From Candidatus Flexicrinis affinis (lineage in GTDB: Bacteria > Chloroflexota > Anaerolineae > Aggregatilineales > Phototrophicaceae), in contig JADJWE010000004.1 of assembly GCA_016716525.1 (NCBI GenBank), positions 248,001 to 312,000 of the forward strand: 64,000 nt of DNA, written 5' to 3'. A program made the position numbers and the translations under genes. Shown here piece by piece: positions 8,708 through 17,959 of this stretch. The notes under the pieces are model-generated. The model was given only the letters and a program-made list of their open reading frames with translations. It had not been told where the DNA came from and made no database searches. Position 1 is the stretch's first letter. Every line of letters begins with the position of its first letter.

Positions 8708-9622
8708 TCAATTGGTGTTGAAGCGCTCTGTCGGCGGAATGTCGTATGGGGGGATCAGTACCGGCTTTTCGAACTTGGGCAGTTCGATCTCGATATGACG
8801 CAGGTACGGTGTAACCAACTTGAGGCCGAAAGGAAGACCGATGTTCGAGAAGTGCAGGGCCGCCTTTACCAGCCACAATCGGCCGCGGTCTCCCGGTGGG
8901 TGTTCGAGCGGATCGATTCCATCCCGATCGCAGTAGAAACGGCCGAGTCCGAACGCGGCGAATCCGGCTTCGGTGTTCATGTTGCGCTTCTCGAAATAGC
9001 GGTATGCACTGTCGAGGTTCGACTCTGCCGACTCGATCATTCCGGCGCTGAACTTGACCGCCGCCAAGGCGAGCTCGGCCCGGCCGCGTTGTGCAGGCCG
9101 CCCGAAGCGATTCGCTTCGCTCCGGTAGTAGACCGCTTCGTTGATCTCTCGGGTCCCGACGCTGCGCAAGCTGCGAAGCATCAACTTATATGCGGCCAAG
9201 TCTAGTTCAAGAATCCGGGTCGGCACGTGCACCGGATAGGCACGATACGTGGGCAGGTCCTTGATGATGTCGTTGGCCATGCACAGAATCGTCTCAGCCG
9301 CGGAGAGCGAGCCGACCAACATCAGGTGCCAAGCCTGCGCGACCTGAAGCCGAAGCCGGTGAAAGTGCTTCAGCGGCCGGGTCATGGCGATGTTATAGGT
9401 GCTTATCCATGGGTGAAGATTGCCGCCTTCCGGCAGGAAGTGGCGCATACCATACAAGCCCTCGAAGAGGACGCTGGTATCTTCGACACGACGGGCGAGG
9501 AAGAAGAGTGTGCGCTGCCACTCGCGAAAACGGATGCTTTCGAAGTCTTTGCCGGGTGAACAAAGAATTGAATCGACGAGTCGGGTGAAGGCGCGGTCGT
9601 AGGTGTATGAAGTTGCGGCCAT
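8708..9622 (-). CDS. Uncharacterised alpha-helical protein, possibly TPR-like
   Basis: A 304-residue soluble protein I cannot assign. It is mostly helical, with pairs of helices resembling degenerate TPR/SEL1 units: WHLMLVGSLSAAETILCMAN, RAELALAAVKFSAGMIESAE, and LDSAYRYFEKRNMNTEAGF. There is no signal peptide or catalytic motif. It ends with a proline-rich tail (VLIPPYDIPPTERFNTN). Its coding sequence and the roughly 190 bases upstream are visibly poorer in GC than the surroundings, and codon choice is less biased, which hints at later acquisition. It is flanked by 160-base and 196-base gaps and does not look like part of an operon. There is no obvious ribosome binding site before the ATG. 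Confidence 0.65.
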   Translation of the reverse strand: MAATSYTYDRAFTRLVDSILCSPGKDFESIRFREWQRTLFFLARRVEDTSVLFEGLYGMRHFLPEGGNLHPWISTYNIAMTRPLKHFHRLRLQVAQAWHLMLVGSLSAAETILCMANDIIKDLPTYRAYPVHVPTRILELDLAAYKLMLRSLRSVGTREINEAVYYRSEANRFGRPAQRGRAELALAAVKFSAGMIESAESNLDSAYRYFEKRNMNTEAGFAAFGLGRFYCDRDGIDPLEHPPGDRGRLWLVKAALHFSNIGLPFGLKLVTPYLRHIEIELPKFEKPVLIPPYDIPPTERFNTN

Positions 9623-9818
9623 GAGTTGTTAAGAGTACCGGCCCGATCACACTGACCGGTGCACACCATGAATTCGATTGTATGACGAATCGTTTAGATG
9701 TACGCCGGTTAATTTCGAAATTTGTTGCATTTCGGCTTTTATCACGGCGAGACTGCACCAAGATTCGATGATCTATGGCGATTCACATTAGCGGAGGTGC
9801 GTCAGGCCTGTTTAGCGG

Positions 9819-10952
9819 CTAGTCGGGCGGCGTGGCGCGGCCGTGACGCAGGCGGCGGACGGCAGTCCGTACACGTGGCAAGATTTCGCTGAACGCGGTG
9901 TAGAGCAGCGTATTGGGCGCAAAGTCGTACGCGCCGATTCCCTGTCGAACCGTGCCGCGAAACCCGCGCTTGAACTGATAGACCCCCCACATCCGGTCGC
10001 TCTCGTCAAAGATGTCCGGCGCGCCCCACAGATCGTAGCGCGTACAACCCTGCGCCTTGGCCCAGCGCATCGCCGACCACTGCAGCAGATAGTTGGGCAT
10101 CTTGTCACGGTGAACATCGCGGCTCGCGCCGTAGAAGTACCAGCAGGTCCGGCCGAAGCGGTACAGCACGACATGCGCCACAGGCTCGCCATCGACCTCG
10201 GCGATCAGCGCGTGGCCGAGGCCGGCGGCGAAGAAGTCGCCCCATGCGCGCTCGTAGTAGGCTTGCGGGCGGGTGAGGAATCCGTCGCGCTGGCCCGTCT
10301 CCTGATACAGGCGCACGAGCATTGGGAGATCGGCGCTTGTCGCCGCCCGAATCGTTACGCCGCTGCGTTCAGCGACGCGCACCTTGCGCCGTGTGTTCTG
10401 GCTCATCGCCATCAGCAGCGCGTCCTCATCCGGCGTGAGGTCGATCACGATGGTGTTGCGGAACTGGATCTGCTCGCGGCTGTAGCGCCATCCGCGGCGG
10501 AGCAGGGTGTCTTGCCACGCCAGTCCGTGAGAGTCGTCGGCGGCGTCCTCGCCCGGCGTGCCGGTCGAAAGCGCGATATCGGGGTCGATCTTGAGGGTCA
10601 CGGCGTGCTCGCGGCGAGCAAGGGCCTCCAGTTCGGCCAGCACCACGTCCGCCAATTCGGGTGAGTCGTCACTCAGCAGCGGGCCGCGCGGCGCATACAT
10701 CACCTTGAGCGGGCCGGCCTGCCGTACGCCGATCGAGATCATCGCGCGCAGGTCTGTGCCGTCCGAGTAGCCGATGCGCAGCGGCTTCCAGCCGGTCGTG
10801 ACGTGCTTGAACGCCCCCCACTCCCAGCTCTGCAGGATGTGCGCGTCCGGGAACCGTGCGGCGGCATCGTTCCAGCGGTCGCGGTCGGTGATCAATTCGG
10901 CGGTGAGGGGCATCGGCACATCGTAGGTTAGGATCGGGAATGGGCGAATCAT
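9819..10952 (-). CDS. FemAB-like aminoacyltransferase / GNAT peptidoglycan-bridge protein
   Basis: A 377-residue protein with two GNAT-like halves, the layout of FemA/FemB/FemX enzymes. Clues are ILQSWEWGAFKHVTTGWKP near the N terminus, QNTRRKVRVAERSGVTIRAA between the halves, the FemAB-type YRFGRTCWYFYGASRDVHRD and PNYLLQWSAMRWAKAQGCTR, then YDLWGAPD and KRGFRGTVRQGIGAYDF. Such enzymes add amino acids from aminoacyl-tRNA to the peptidoglycan stem peptide at the inner membrane face, or act as broader N-acyltransferases. The start at 10952 lacks a ribosome binding site; an internal ATG at 10913 (MPLTAELITDRDRW) is a plausible alternative. It is divergent from the mrp operon across a repeat-rich gap. 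Confidence 0.85.
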   Translation of the reverse strand: MIRPFPILTYDVPMPLTAELITDRDRWNDAAARFPDAHILQSWEWGAFKHVTTGWKPLRIGYSDGTDLRAMISIGVRQAGPLKVMYAPRGPLLSDDSPELADVVLAELEALARREHAVTLKIDPDIALSTGTPGEDAADDSHGLAWQDTLLRRGWRYSREQIQFRNTIVIDLTPDEDALLMAMSQNTRRKVRVAERSGVTIRAATSADLPMLVRLYQETGQRDGFLTRPQAYYERAWGDFFAAGLGHALIAEVDGEPVAHVVLYRFGRTCWYFYGASRDVHRDKMPNYLLQWSAMRWAKAQGCTRYDLWGAPDIFDESDRMWGVYQFKRGFRGTVRQGIGAYDFAPNTLLYTAFSEILPRVRTAVRRLRHGRATPPD

Positions 10953-10968
10953 ACACCATAAGGGAAGG

Positions 10969-11157
10969 AGTCAGATGTCAGTCTTCAGTTGACAGGATGG
11001 AGTGGTCGGTTCCGATGCCGCGTACAGGCAAAGAACGATTGAACCACAGAGGACACCGAGGACACAGAGAACAAAGAGCACAGAGGGGGCTGTAGGGGCG
11101 ACCCGCCGGGCCGTCCGCCGCACAACCTGAACACTGGTTCCTGACTCCTGATTGCCG
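10969..11157. repeat. Composite intergenic module bounded by inverted heptamer arrays
   Basis: This 383-base gap (10953-11335) between divergent genes holds four recognisable pieces. At 10969-10995 is a 7-base-period array (CAGATGT, CAGTCTT, CAGTTGA). At 11037-11086 is a nonamer array led by GATTGAACC with units like ACACCGAGG and ACACAGAGA. At 11096-11117 is an imperfect palindrome, GGGGCGACCC-GCCGGGCCGTCC. At 11126-11157 is a second heptamer array in the opposite orientation. I see no gene here. The rest, 11160-11335, must hold the mrp promoter, but no box stands out. Confidence 0.7.
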
Positions 11158-11335
11158 ACCCTCAGAACGAATGGCTCCATTGGCGCGTGCCACACATTCC
11201 ACCGATCGTTGCAACCCGCGTTACACTCATCTGCGCGGGCGCGATCTCTCTAGCGCAGGCCGGACCTTTCCGCAATAATGGCTGTTCCTACTCTTGAACC
11301 CGCTGCGGGTTAAATCGACGCGATGAGGTGCTGAT

Positions 11336-14170
11336 GTGCTGCTGTTGACAGCCTTGCCATTTGCTGCCGCGCTGGTGCTGCTCACACCGTTGGGCAGGCC
11401 GAAAGCGGCCCGATACGCGCTGGCTGGCCTTAGTGCAGTGCTCTTTCTCGGATATGCCGGCGGCATCCCCTCGCTGGAGGCCGGCCCGCTGATCGAAGCA
11501 GTGCAGTGGCTGCCGTCGCTAGGCATGACGCTGACGACGTACGTCGATGGGCTGTCGCTGCTATTCGCCCTGCTGGTGACCGGTGTCGGCGCGGTGGTCG
11601 CGTTCTACATGGCGCACTACTTCGATGATGACGCCGACGCGCAGCAGTTCAGCGTGTTGTTCGCAGCCTTCATGGGCTCGATGCTGATGGTCGTGACGTC
11701 CGGCAACCTGCTGATGACGTTTGTCGGCTGGGAAGGCACGTCGGTCTTCTCGTTCCTGCTGATCGGCTTTTACGGCGGCAAGGGCGGGCGGAAGGCCGAA
11801 GAAGCCCGTGCCGGTGCCGCGCGTGCGCTAATCGTTACCGGGGCTGGCGGGTTGGCGCTAATTGCCGGCGTCGTGCTGCTGGGTACGGCATCAGGCAGCT
11901 ACGAGCTGGCCGACATCCTCTCGAACCCCGACCTGCGCGGGCACGGCCTATACGGCGCGATCGTCGCGCTGATCGCGATGGCGGCGTTCACCAAGTCCGC
12001 CCAGTTCCCCTTCCATTTCTGGCTGCCCGGCGCGATGTCCGCGCCCAGCCCGGCTTCGGCCTACCTGCATGCCGCGACGATGGTCAAAGCGGGCGTGTTT
12101 CTCCTGCTGCGCCTTCAGCCAGCGCTCGGCAATACGCCCTTGTGGACGGGTCTCATTACCGTGGTTGGGCTGATCACGTTCGTGCTGGGCGCGGCGATAG
12201 CCACGCGCCAGCGCGATATGAAGGGGCTGCTTGCGTATACCACGGTCAGCGCACTCGGCTCGCTGGTCGCGCTGATCGGCTTGCCCGACTCGATCGGGAT
12301 CAAGGCCGCGCTGGTCGGCGTTGCGGCGCATGGCGCGTACAAGGCCGCGCTGTTCTTGATGACCGGCGTGATCGAACACGCGACAGGAAGCCGCGACCTC
12401 GACGAACTGGGCGGACTGCGCCGAAGTATGCCCGGCGCGCTGGCCGTCGTGGCGATTTCGTCGCTGTCGATGGCGGGGCTTCCGCCGCTGCTCGGGTTCA
12501 TGGCGAAGGACAGCCTGATCGAAGCCTCGTTTTCCGAGCCGTTGGCGTCGATCCTGCCGCTGATCGCGGTGATGGTGGGAAGCGTCCTCATGGTCGTCAG
12601 CGCGCTGACCGTGCTGCGCGACGCATTCTTGACCGAGCCGCCCGCGCCGCACTCGCCGGCAGGCAGCCATGACGACAAACACCACGGGGACGTGCACCAT
12701 CCGCACACCAACCGCTTGCTTACATTGGGTCCGGCGGTGCTGGCCGCAGCGACGGTGCTGATCCCGTTCACCCTGCCGCAAACGCTCGATCCGCTGGTCA
12801 GTTCGGCGTTGGGCAAGGCGACTCATCTGCACATCTTCCCCGAACATCCCGAACCGCTGATCCTGAGCCTTGTGGCGCTGGCGATCGGTATCGTGCTCGT
12901 GCCGTCGCGCGCGGTGTGGTCGCGCTGGTTGGCGGTTCCGTGGCTGCCCACCGGTTCGCGCGTATACAGCGAGATGACGCGCTCGGTCGACGCCGTCGGT
13001 GACGTGGTCGTCACGCTGCAAAGCGGGCGGGTGCGCCAGTATCTCTATATGATGTGGGGCGTGCTGGCGGTACTGGTCATTCTGATGGTCGGCTCGCAGG
13101 ATGGCATGACGATCCTTGAGGGCGTGCCGCTCAACTTCACCGAGCCGGGCACGGACGCCGTGAAGATCGCGCTGCTCGCGCTGTCCACCGCCGCGACCGC
13201 GTACTCGATTATCACGCGGCGGCATTTGCTGGCGGCGCTGGCGCTTGGCGTGTCGGGATATGCGCTCGGCGGCGTGTTCCTGCTCGAGCCCGCGCCGGAT
13301 GTCGCGCTGGTGCAGATTCTGGTCGAGACGCTCGGCACCGTGCTCATCATCCTCATGATTGCCCGCCTCGACGCGACCAACAGCCGCATGCGCTCGGAGG
13401 TCATGCGCGACCTGTGGTCGACGTCATGGGTCGGCAAGCTGCGCGACGTCATTATCGCGACGATCATCGGCGGAGCCGTAGCGCTGGTGGCCGTGACGAC
13501 CGTCATCAACCGGCCAGAGCGCGCCGACGTCAACCCCCCGATTGCCGAGTGGCACCTGCTGCACACCTATCCCGAGATCAAAATTACCGACACGGTAGGC
13601 GCGATCGTGACTGACTTCCGGGGGACGGATACGGTGTTCGAGATCACCGTGCTGGCGATGGCCGGCCTTGGCGTGCTCACTCTGCTCACGCAGCCCGGCA
13701 TCAATGCCAGCGACGAACGCGTCCGCACTGAGTCGACGCTGGAGACGCCGCTGACGACCTTTGCGCTCAGGCTGGTGTTTCCGTTCGCGCTGCTGGTGGC
13801 GATGTCGCAGCTTTTGTACGGCGGTACCGGTCCCGGCGACGGGTTCACCGCAGGCGTGATCGCAGGACTCGGCGTGTCGCTGTCGTACGTCGTGCGCGGG
13901 TTCCAGCGTACGCGTGTTTCCTACCCGTGGCTCAAGCCGCGCCGCTTTATCGTCGGCGGCTTGACGCTGGCGGTGGGCAATGCGGTCGGCTGGATGCTCA
14001 TCAACGGTGCGCCGTTCCTGCGCGTGCAGGACTTTGGCGACGCGCCGGCGGGGCTGCACTTTAGTTCGACGCTGTTGTTCGAAATCGCGATCATGCTGGC
14101 CGTCTTCGGGGCGATCACCCTCATTATGGACACGATTGCGCATCCAGTCGCCGAGGAGGAAGAAGGATGA
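11336..14170 (+). CDS. mrpA: Mrp Na+/H+ antiporter subunit A fused to subunit B
   Basis: A 944-residue membrane protein. The first 500 residues are a NuoL-like proton-translocating domain with the conserved Glu in LLMTFVGWEGTSVFSFLLIG, the Lys in MVKAGVFLLLRLQP and the Lys in AAHGAYKAALFLMTGV. A linker rich in His (SHDDKHHGDVHHPHTN) follows, then the MrpA-specific C-terminal helices (LALGVSGYALGGVFLLEPAP). The last 150 residues match MnhB: LLYGGTGPGDGFTAGVIAG. This explains why no separate B gene exists. With C-G it forms the complex that exchanges cytoplasmic Na+ for protons, needed for pH and salt tolerance. The start is GTG at 11336 with GAGGTG upstream. It overlaps mrpC by four bases (ATGA). 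Confidence 0.95.
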   Translation: MLLLTALPFAAALVLLTPLGRPKAARYALAGLSAVLFLGYAGGIPSLEAGPLIEAVQWLPSLGMTLTTYVDGLSLLFALLVTGVGAVVAFYMAHYFDDDADAQQFSVLFAAFMGSMLMVVTSGNLLMTFVGWEGTSVFSFLLIGFYGGKGGRKAEEARAGAARALIVTGAGGLALIAGVVLLGTASGSYELADILSNPDLRGHGLYGAIVALIAMAAFTKSAQFPFHFWLPGAMSAPSPASAYLHAATMVKAGVFLLLRLQPALGNTPLWTGLITVVGLITFVLGAAIATRQRDMKGLLAYTTVSALGSLVALIGLPDSIGIKAALVGVAAHGAYKAALFLMTGVIEHATGSRDLDELGGLRRSMPGALAVVAISSLSMAGLPPLLGFMAKDSLIEASFSEPLASILPLIAVMVGSVLMVVSALTVLRDAFLTEPPAPHSPAGSHDDKHHGDVHHPHTNRLLTLGPAVLAAATVLIPFTLPQTLDPLVSSALGKATHLHIFPEHPEPLILSLVALAIGIVLVPSRAVWSRWLAVPWLPTGSRVYSEMTRSVDAVGDVVVTLQSGRVRQYLYMMWGVLAVLVILMVGSQDGMTILEGVPLNFTEPGTDAVKIALLALSTAATAYSIITRRHLLAALALGVSGYALGGVFLLEPAPDVALVQILVETLGTVLIILMIARLDATNSRMRSEVMRDLWSTSWVGKLRDVIIATIIGGAVALVAVTTVINRPERADVNPPIAEWHLLHTYPEIKITDTVGAIVTDFRGTDTVFEITVLAMAGLGVLTLLTQPGINASDERVRTESTLETPLTTFALRLVFPFALLVAMSQLLYGGTGPGDGFTAGVIAGLGVSLSYVVRGFQRTRVSYPWLKPRRFIVGGLTLAVGNAVGWMLINGAPFLRVQDFGDAPAGLHFSSTLLFEIAIMLAVFGAITLIMDTIAHPVAEEEEG

Positions 14171-14532
14171 ACGTCATCTTCGCGGTCGTCACCGGCATCC
14201 TGTTCGGGCTGGGCGTGTTTCAATTGCTCCGCCGCGATCTGGTCAAAGTGGCGATGGGCTTCTACATCCTGTTCACGGCCATCAATCTGTTCTTTCTGGC
14301 GGTTGGCGCCTACAACGGCGAAACCGCCGCATACGTGGTGCCGCGCAAGGTGACGACGCTGGCCGAAGCCGTGCCGCAAGGCGTGCCGAGCGATCCGTTG
14401 GTTCAGGCGCTGCTGCTGACCGCCATTGTGATCAGCTTCGGGAGTTATGCGCTGCTGTTGGGCATGTTGAACGTGGTCGCGCAGCGCAACAAGTCGCTGA
14501 ACACCGACCGCATGAACAATCTGGTGAGGTAG
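14167..14532 (+). CDS. mrpC: Mrp Na+/H+ antiporter subunit C
   Basis: A 121-residue, three-helix NuoK-like protein of standard MrpC length. The first helix is VIFAVVTGILFGLGVFQLLR; the second, VAMGFYILFTAINLFFLAVG, has Ala-Ile-Asn where the family usually reads GLSNAVNL; the third is ALLLTAIVISFGSYALLLGM, matching the family's DP.VQALVLTAIVI signature (DPLVQALLLTAIVI). It packs between the A and D antiporter-like subunits in the membrane. Translation is probably coupled to mrpA through the overlapping ATGA, and mrpD follows after two bases. Confidence 0.95.
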   Translation: MNVIFAVVTGILFGLGVFQLLRRDLVKVAMGFYILFTAINLFFLAVGAYNGETAAYVVPRKVTTLAEAVPQGVPSDPLVQALLLTAIVISFGSYALLLGMLNVVAQRNKSLNTDRMNNLVR

Positions 14533-14534
14533 GT

Positions 14535-16052
14535 ATGGCGGAGAACAACTGGCTCGTCCTCACCCCGGTGCTGACGCACATGCTGGCCGGCCTCGCCGCG
14601 CTGTTTCTGTGGCGGTTCAACCACGCCCAGCGGTTGTTGGGCGTGTTCAGCGGCGCGCTGACAGTCCTGTTCACAATTGCGCTGGCGATCACCGTGGCAC
14701 AGGACGGGCCGCAGGTGTACCGTTTGGGCGGCTGGCAGCCCCCATACGGCATCGCGCTAGCAATCGACGGGCTGTCGGTGTTCTTCCTGACGATGGTCGC
14801 TATCGTCGTATTTGCCGCAATGATCTACACGTGGCAGTGCGCCGACAAGGGCATGAAGCGCAACAGCTACATGCCGCTGGCGTTGATGCAAGCGGCGGCC
14901 CTCAACGGCGCGTTTCTTACCGGCGACATCTTCACGTTCTTCGTGTTCATGGAACTGCTGGTGATCACCTCGGTCATCCTCGTGGCCGGCAGCGACAACC
15001 CCGACGGCATCGAGGCCGCGACCAAATACCTGCTCATCAGCGCGTGCGGCACGCTGTTCCTGCTGGTCGGCATCGCCATGATTTACGGCAGCTTCGGCAC
15101 ATTGAACATGGCGGACATCGCCCGCCTTTCGGCCGAGACCGGCGGGACCAACTTGACCAACGCCTCGGCCGTCGTGCTGATGTGCGCGTTCTTGCTCAAA
15201 GGCGCGGTGTTCCCGTTCCACTTCTGGCAACCCGACTTTCACACGACCGCGCCCGCGCCGCAGTCCGCGCTGCTGTCGTCGGTGGTGGTCAAGGTCGGCG
15301 TGTACGGCCTGCTGCGCCTGATCACGCTGCTGTTCCCCGGTTCTGCCGAGACGTTGCGCCTCGTGCTGATCGTGCTCGGCTTGATCGGCATCGGGTTCGG
15401 CGGCGTGACGGCCCTCCGGACGCACAACGTCAAGCGCGTGCTGGCCTATTCGACACTGGCACAGATTGGATTCATGCTGCTGGCGATTGGATGGGGCACG
15501 CCGCTGGCGCTTGCGGCGGCGTTGATCTACGCCTTCAACCACGCGCTGATCAAGTCCTCGTTGCTGATGCTGGCCGGCCTTGTGGCGAGCCGCACGACGA
15601 CCAAGACCTCGTCGCTGGCCGAGAGCCACGGGGTCGGGCACGGCATGCCGTGGGTGAGCGTGCTGTTCTTCGTCGGCGGGCTGGCGCTGGCCGGCATCCC
15701 GCCGCTGAACGGGTTCGTCAGTAAGTTGGCGATTGTGCAAAGCGGTGTGGACGTTGCCCAGTCCGGCGACCTGAACAGTTGGGTGTGGCTGGGGCTGGCT
15801 GTTGCCGGCGGCGTTTTGACCCTGCTGTACGTCACCAACACGTGGCAGAACGTATTCCAGAAGGCACCAGACGATCGTACGGCCAAGCTCAAACCGGAAG
15901 GCGAGGGCGACTCGTGGTTGGCGCCGGCGCTGCTGATCGGCGCGTGCGTGGCGCTCGGGCTGTTCGCCGCCCCGCTGGTCGATGCCGCGCAGTCGATCGC
16001 GATGCAGATCACGCAGCCTGCGCTGTATATCTCTGCCGTGTTGGGCGGTTAG
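14535..16052 (+). CDS. mrpD: Mrp Na+/H+ antiporter subunit D
   Basis: A 505-residue NuoM/NuoN-like membrane protein with about 14 helices. Conserved ion-path residues are present: Glu in FFVFMELLVITSVILVAGS, Lys in LLKGAVFPFHFWQPDFHTTA, and Lys in FNHALIKSSLLMLAGLV. The GIPPLNGFVSKLAIVQSG motif is diagnostic of this subfamily. The ATG at 14535 follows the mrpC stop by two bases with GAGGTAGGT overlapping; the frame is open much further upstream but that part is not the gene. It forms the second proton channel of the Mrp complex. Confidence 0.95.
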   Translation: MAENNWLVLTPVLTHMLAGLAALFLWRFNHAQRLLGVFSGALTVLFTIALAITVAQDGPQVYRLGGWQPPYGIALAIDGLSVFFLTMVAIVVFAAMIYTWQCADKGMKRNSYMPLALMQAAALNGAFLTGDIFTFFVFMELLVITSVILVAGSDNPDGIEAATKYLLISACGTLFLLVGIAMIYGSFGTLNMADIARLSAETGGTNLTNASAVVLMCAFLLKGAVFPFHFWQPDFHTTAPAPQSALLSSVVVKVGVYGLLRLITLLFPGSAETLRLVLIVLGLIGIGFGGVTALRTHNVKRVLAYSTLAQIGFMLLAIGWGTPLALAAALIYAFNHALIKSSLLMLAGLVASRTTTKTSSLAESHGVGHGMPWVSVLFFVGGLALAGIPPLNGFVSKLAIVQSGVDVAQSGDLNSWVWLGLAVAGGVLTLLYVTNTWQNVFQKAPDDRTAKLKPEGEGDSWLAPALLIGACVALGLFAAPLVDAAQSIAMQITQPALYISAVLGG

Positions 16053-16073
16053 TGACGCAAGGAGAATGCGACC

Positions 16074-16589
16074 ATGTATCTGATCCGGACGATCCTCCAA
16101 TACGTCTTCATCGCGGCCATTATCGGCGTGCTGTGGGCGATCCTGACCGCGCAGCTCTCGGTGGAAGGTTGGGCGATCGGCGCGGGGCTGGGTTTCGCGA
16201 TGTTGGTCGCCGTGCGCGGTAGGCAGGGGATCGACGTGCGTCCGCTCGACCTGCCGCAGCGCGTCGCTTGGCTGATCGTCTACCTGATCGTGCTCGAGCG
16301 TGATGTGATCGTGGCGTCGATCGACGTGGCGCTGCGCATCCTCGGCGTCCGCAAGGTGGACTCCGGTATCATCCGCGTGGCGGTCGGCGACGAACGACAG
16401 GAAGTCGCCGCGCTGACCGCGCATGGCATCACGATCACGCCGGGGCAGTTGGTCGTCGATTTCGACCACATCGAGGATGAACGTTACGTCTACGTCCACT
16501 GCCTGAGCGTGACCGACTCGGAAGGGACGGTCGAACAGGATCAGGTGCGCCGGATGCGCTTCTTCAAGAGGATTTTGGGCAATGGTTGA
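16074..16589 (+). CDS. mrpE: Mrp Na+/H+ antiporter subunit E
   Basis: A 171-residue MnhE-like protein: two to three helices at the N terminus (YVFIAAIIGVLWAILTAQLS, LGFAMLVAVRG), a third with AWLIVYLIVLERDVIVAS, then a cytosolic domain containing ALTAHGITITPGQLVVDFD, the family's signature of 'ITLTPGT'. It is a structural subunit of the Mrp complex. An AAGGAGAA site precedes the ATG. Its end overlaps the start of mrpF by eight bases, indicating translational coupling. Confidence 0.93.
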   Translation: MYLIRTILQYVFIAAIIGVLWAILTAQLSVEGWAIGAGLGFAMLVAVRGRQGIDVRPLDLPQRVAWLIVYLIVLERDVIVASIDVALRILGVRKVDSGIIRVAVGDERQEVAALTAHGITITPGQLVVDFDHIEDERYVYVHCLSVTDSEGTVEQDQVRRMRFFKRILGNG

Positions 16590-16854
16590 GATGCGCGGAC
16601 TCTTCGACATCATCCTGATCGTGATGGTGGCGATGCTGATTTGGGTCGCCACGCGCGTATTCCGGGGGAACACGCCGGTCGACCGGCTGCAAGCCTCCGA
16701 TCTGATCACGACGCTGGTGACTGCCATCATTGGCGTGGTCGGGCTGGCGCAGCAGTCGACCGTGCTGATCGACCTCGGTATCGCGCTCGCCGCGTTCAGC
16801 TTCATCGGTACGCTGGCCGTCGCGCGTTTCATGGGCGAAGGGAAGGTGTTCTGA
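16582..16854 (+). CDS. mrpF: Mrp Na+/H+ antiporter subunit F
   Basis: A 90-residue three-helix protein of normal MrpF size. Signature features are FDIILIVMVAMLIWVATRVF, RGNTPVDRLQASDLI (the usual GPT..DR...D) and FIGTLAVARFMGEGKVF at the end. The conserved Asp in the second region lies in the membrane and contributes to the sodium route in characterised Mrp complexes. It overlaps mrpE at its start and shares TGATG with mrpG at its end. Confidence 0.93.
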   Translation: MVEMRGLFDIILIVMVAMLIWVATRVFRGNTPVDRLQASDLITTLVTAIIGVVGLAQQSTVLIDLGIALAAFSFIGTLAVARFMGEGKVF

Positions 16855-17180
16855 TGCAATTTGTCGGCGCCGCCCTGCTCATTGCCGGGACCGTTTTCGC
16901 GGTAATCGGCGTATACGGGTTCATGGTCACGTTCAAGAACGTCTACGAGCGCCTCCACGCGTCGGGCAAGGTTGCGACGCTCGGCCTTGTGCTGATCCTC
17001 GTCGGGGTGGCTGTCTTGCAACCTGCGGTGTGGACCAAGGCCGCCGTCCTGATCGGCTTCATGGTGCTGACATCTCCGGTTGTCAGCCATGCGATCGCAA
17101 AAGCCGCTCACAACCAGCATCTGCCGGCCGGAAAACGCGACGATTTGGCTGAAGCGCGCAAGCAGCAGGCGGGCGATTAA
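16854..17180 (+). CDS. mrpG: Mrp Na+/H+ antiporter subunit G
   Basis: A 108-residue three-helix MnhG/PhaG-like protein. It reads LLIAGTVFAVIGVYGFMVTF, then NVYERLHASGKVATLGLVLI (family signature D.Y.R.HA..K..TLG) and VLTSPVVSHAIAKAAH. The Asp usually found before Tyr-x-Arg is Asn here (NVYERLHA). The start ATG at 16854 overlaps the mrpF stop (TGATG). This is the last gene of the operon; the next gene, 13 bases on, is on the other strand. Confidence 0.93.
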   Translation: MQFVGAALLIAGTVFAVIGVYGFMVTFKNVYERLHASGKVATLGLVLILVGVAVLQPAVWTKAAVLIGFMVLTSPVVSHAIAKAAHNQHLPAGKRDDLAEARKQQAGD

Positions 17181-17193
17181 GGGATAGCAGCCC

Positions 17194-17919
17194 TCACCCC
17201 GCCGCCATCTCCACATCGAGCCAGTACAGAATCAGCGGCACGACGGTGAAGTCGCGCTGGTCGAACATGCGCGTTCCGTGGGCCGTCCCGTGCAGGATGC
17301 GTACGCCCAGTTCAGTGTTGGCGGTCGTGACCATCTGGCGGACAGCCGCCGTGCTTTCCATATCGCCGCGGCTGGTGACGAGCAGGGCGGACCGTTCGAC
17401 CATGTCCTCGGCTAGCGCGTCCTCCGGCATCAGGCCGGCGTAATCCAGCCCCGGCGACAGCGCGACGGCGGTCAAGCAGGCAGGCTCCGCCGCGCATCCG
17501 ATCAGCGCGAGGTTCGAGCCAATGCTGGCCCCGATCACGCCCAGCCGTGCCGGGTCGATCGACGTCTGTTCTTTGAGGTACGCAAACCAGTCCGCGACAT
17601 CTTGAGTCGCCATTGTCCAGTCGCGCTGGCCGCCGGAGTCGCCATGGCCGCGCAGATCGACGTTCAGCACCGCATATCCGGCGTCAACCAGTGGCTCAAT
17701 CAGCGGCTCCCAATCGCCGCGCCGCGCCCCGAACATGTGCATCAGCAGCACGGCCGGCGCGCCCGGTTCCTCGATCGCATCCGGCAGATACAGGTCGCCC
17801 ACCAGCGTCACGCCGTCGGCGCTCTCGCGTTCGACCCGCACCTCGTCCGGCGCTTGAGCCGCTGTGATCCACGCGAAGACGAGTGCCACAAACCCGATGA
17901 TGACCCAACGGCCCATCAC
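17194..17919 (-). CDS. Secreted alpha/beta hydrolase
   Basis: A 241-residue protein with an N-terminal signal (MMGRWVIIGFVALVFAWITAAQA) followed by an alpha/beta-hydrolase fold. The oxyanion region is VLLMHMFGARRGDW, a Gly-Asp-Ser strand is VLNVDLRGHGDSGG, and the nucleophile elbow is GVIGASIGSNLAL (Ser in G-A-S-I-G). The His is probably in RILHGTAHGTRMF near the C terminus. It resembles the DLH/serine aminopeptidase-like group and should hydrolyse an ester or peptide outside the cytoplasm; the substrate is unknown. It converges with mrpG and is divergent from the next gene. Confidence 0.85.
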   Translation of the reverse strand: MMGRWVIIGFVALVFAWITAAQAPDEVRVERESADGVTLVGDLYLPDAIEEPGAPAVLLMHMFGARRGDWEPLIEPLVDAGYAVLNVDLRGHGDSGGQRDWTMATQDVADWFAYLKEQTSIDPARLGVIGASIGSNLALIGCAAEPACLTAVALSPGLDYAGLMPEDALAEDMVERSALLVTSRGDMESTAAVRQMVTTANTELGVRILHGTAHGTRMFDQRDFTVVPLILYWLDVEMAAG

Positions 17920-17959
17920 TGCCTCCTTGCGACGTGCGCTCCGATTTCGAGAATGCGTT

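Noticed and set aside
11160..11335. Small gene upstream of mrpA
   Set aside because: Only short frames that overlap repeats; none has a ribosome site or plausible protein.
14757..17216. 819-residue open frame on the minus strand
   Set aside because: Antisense to the mrp operon; the translation is rich in His, Arg and Gln without any recognisable domain.
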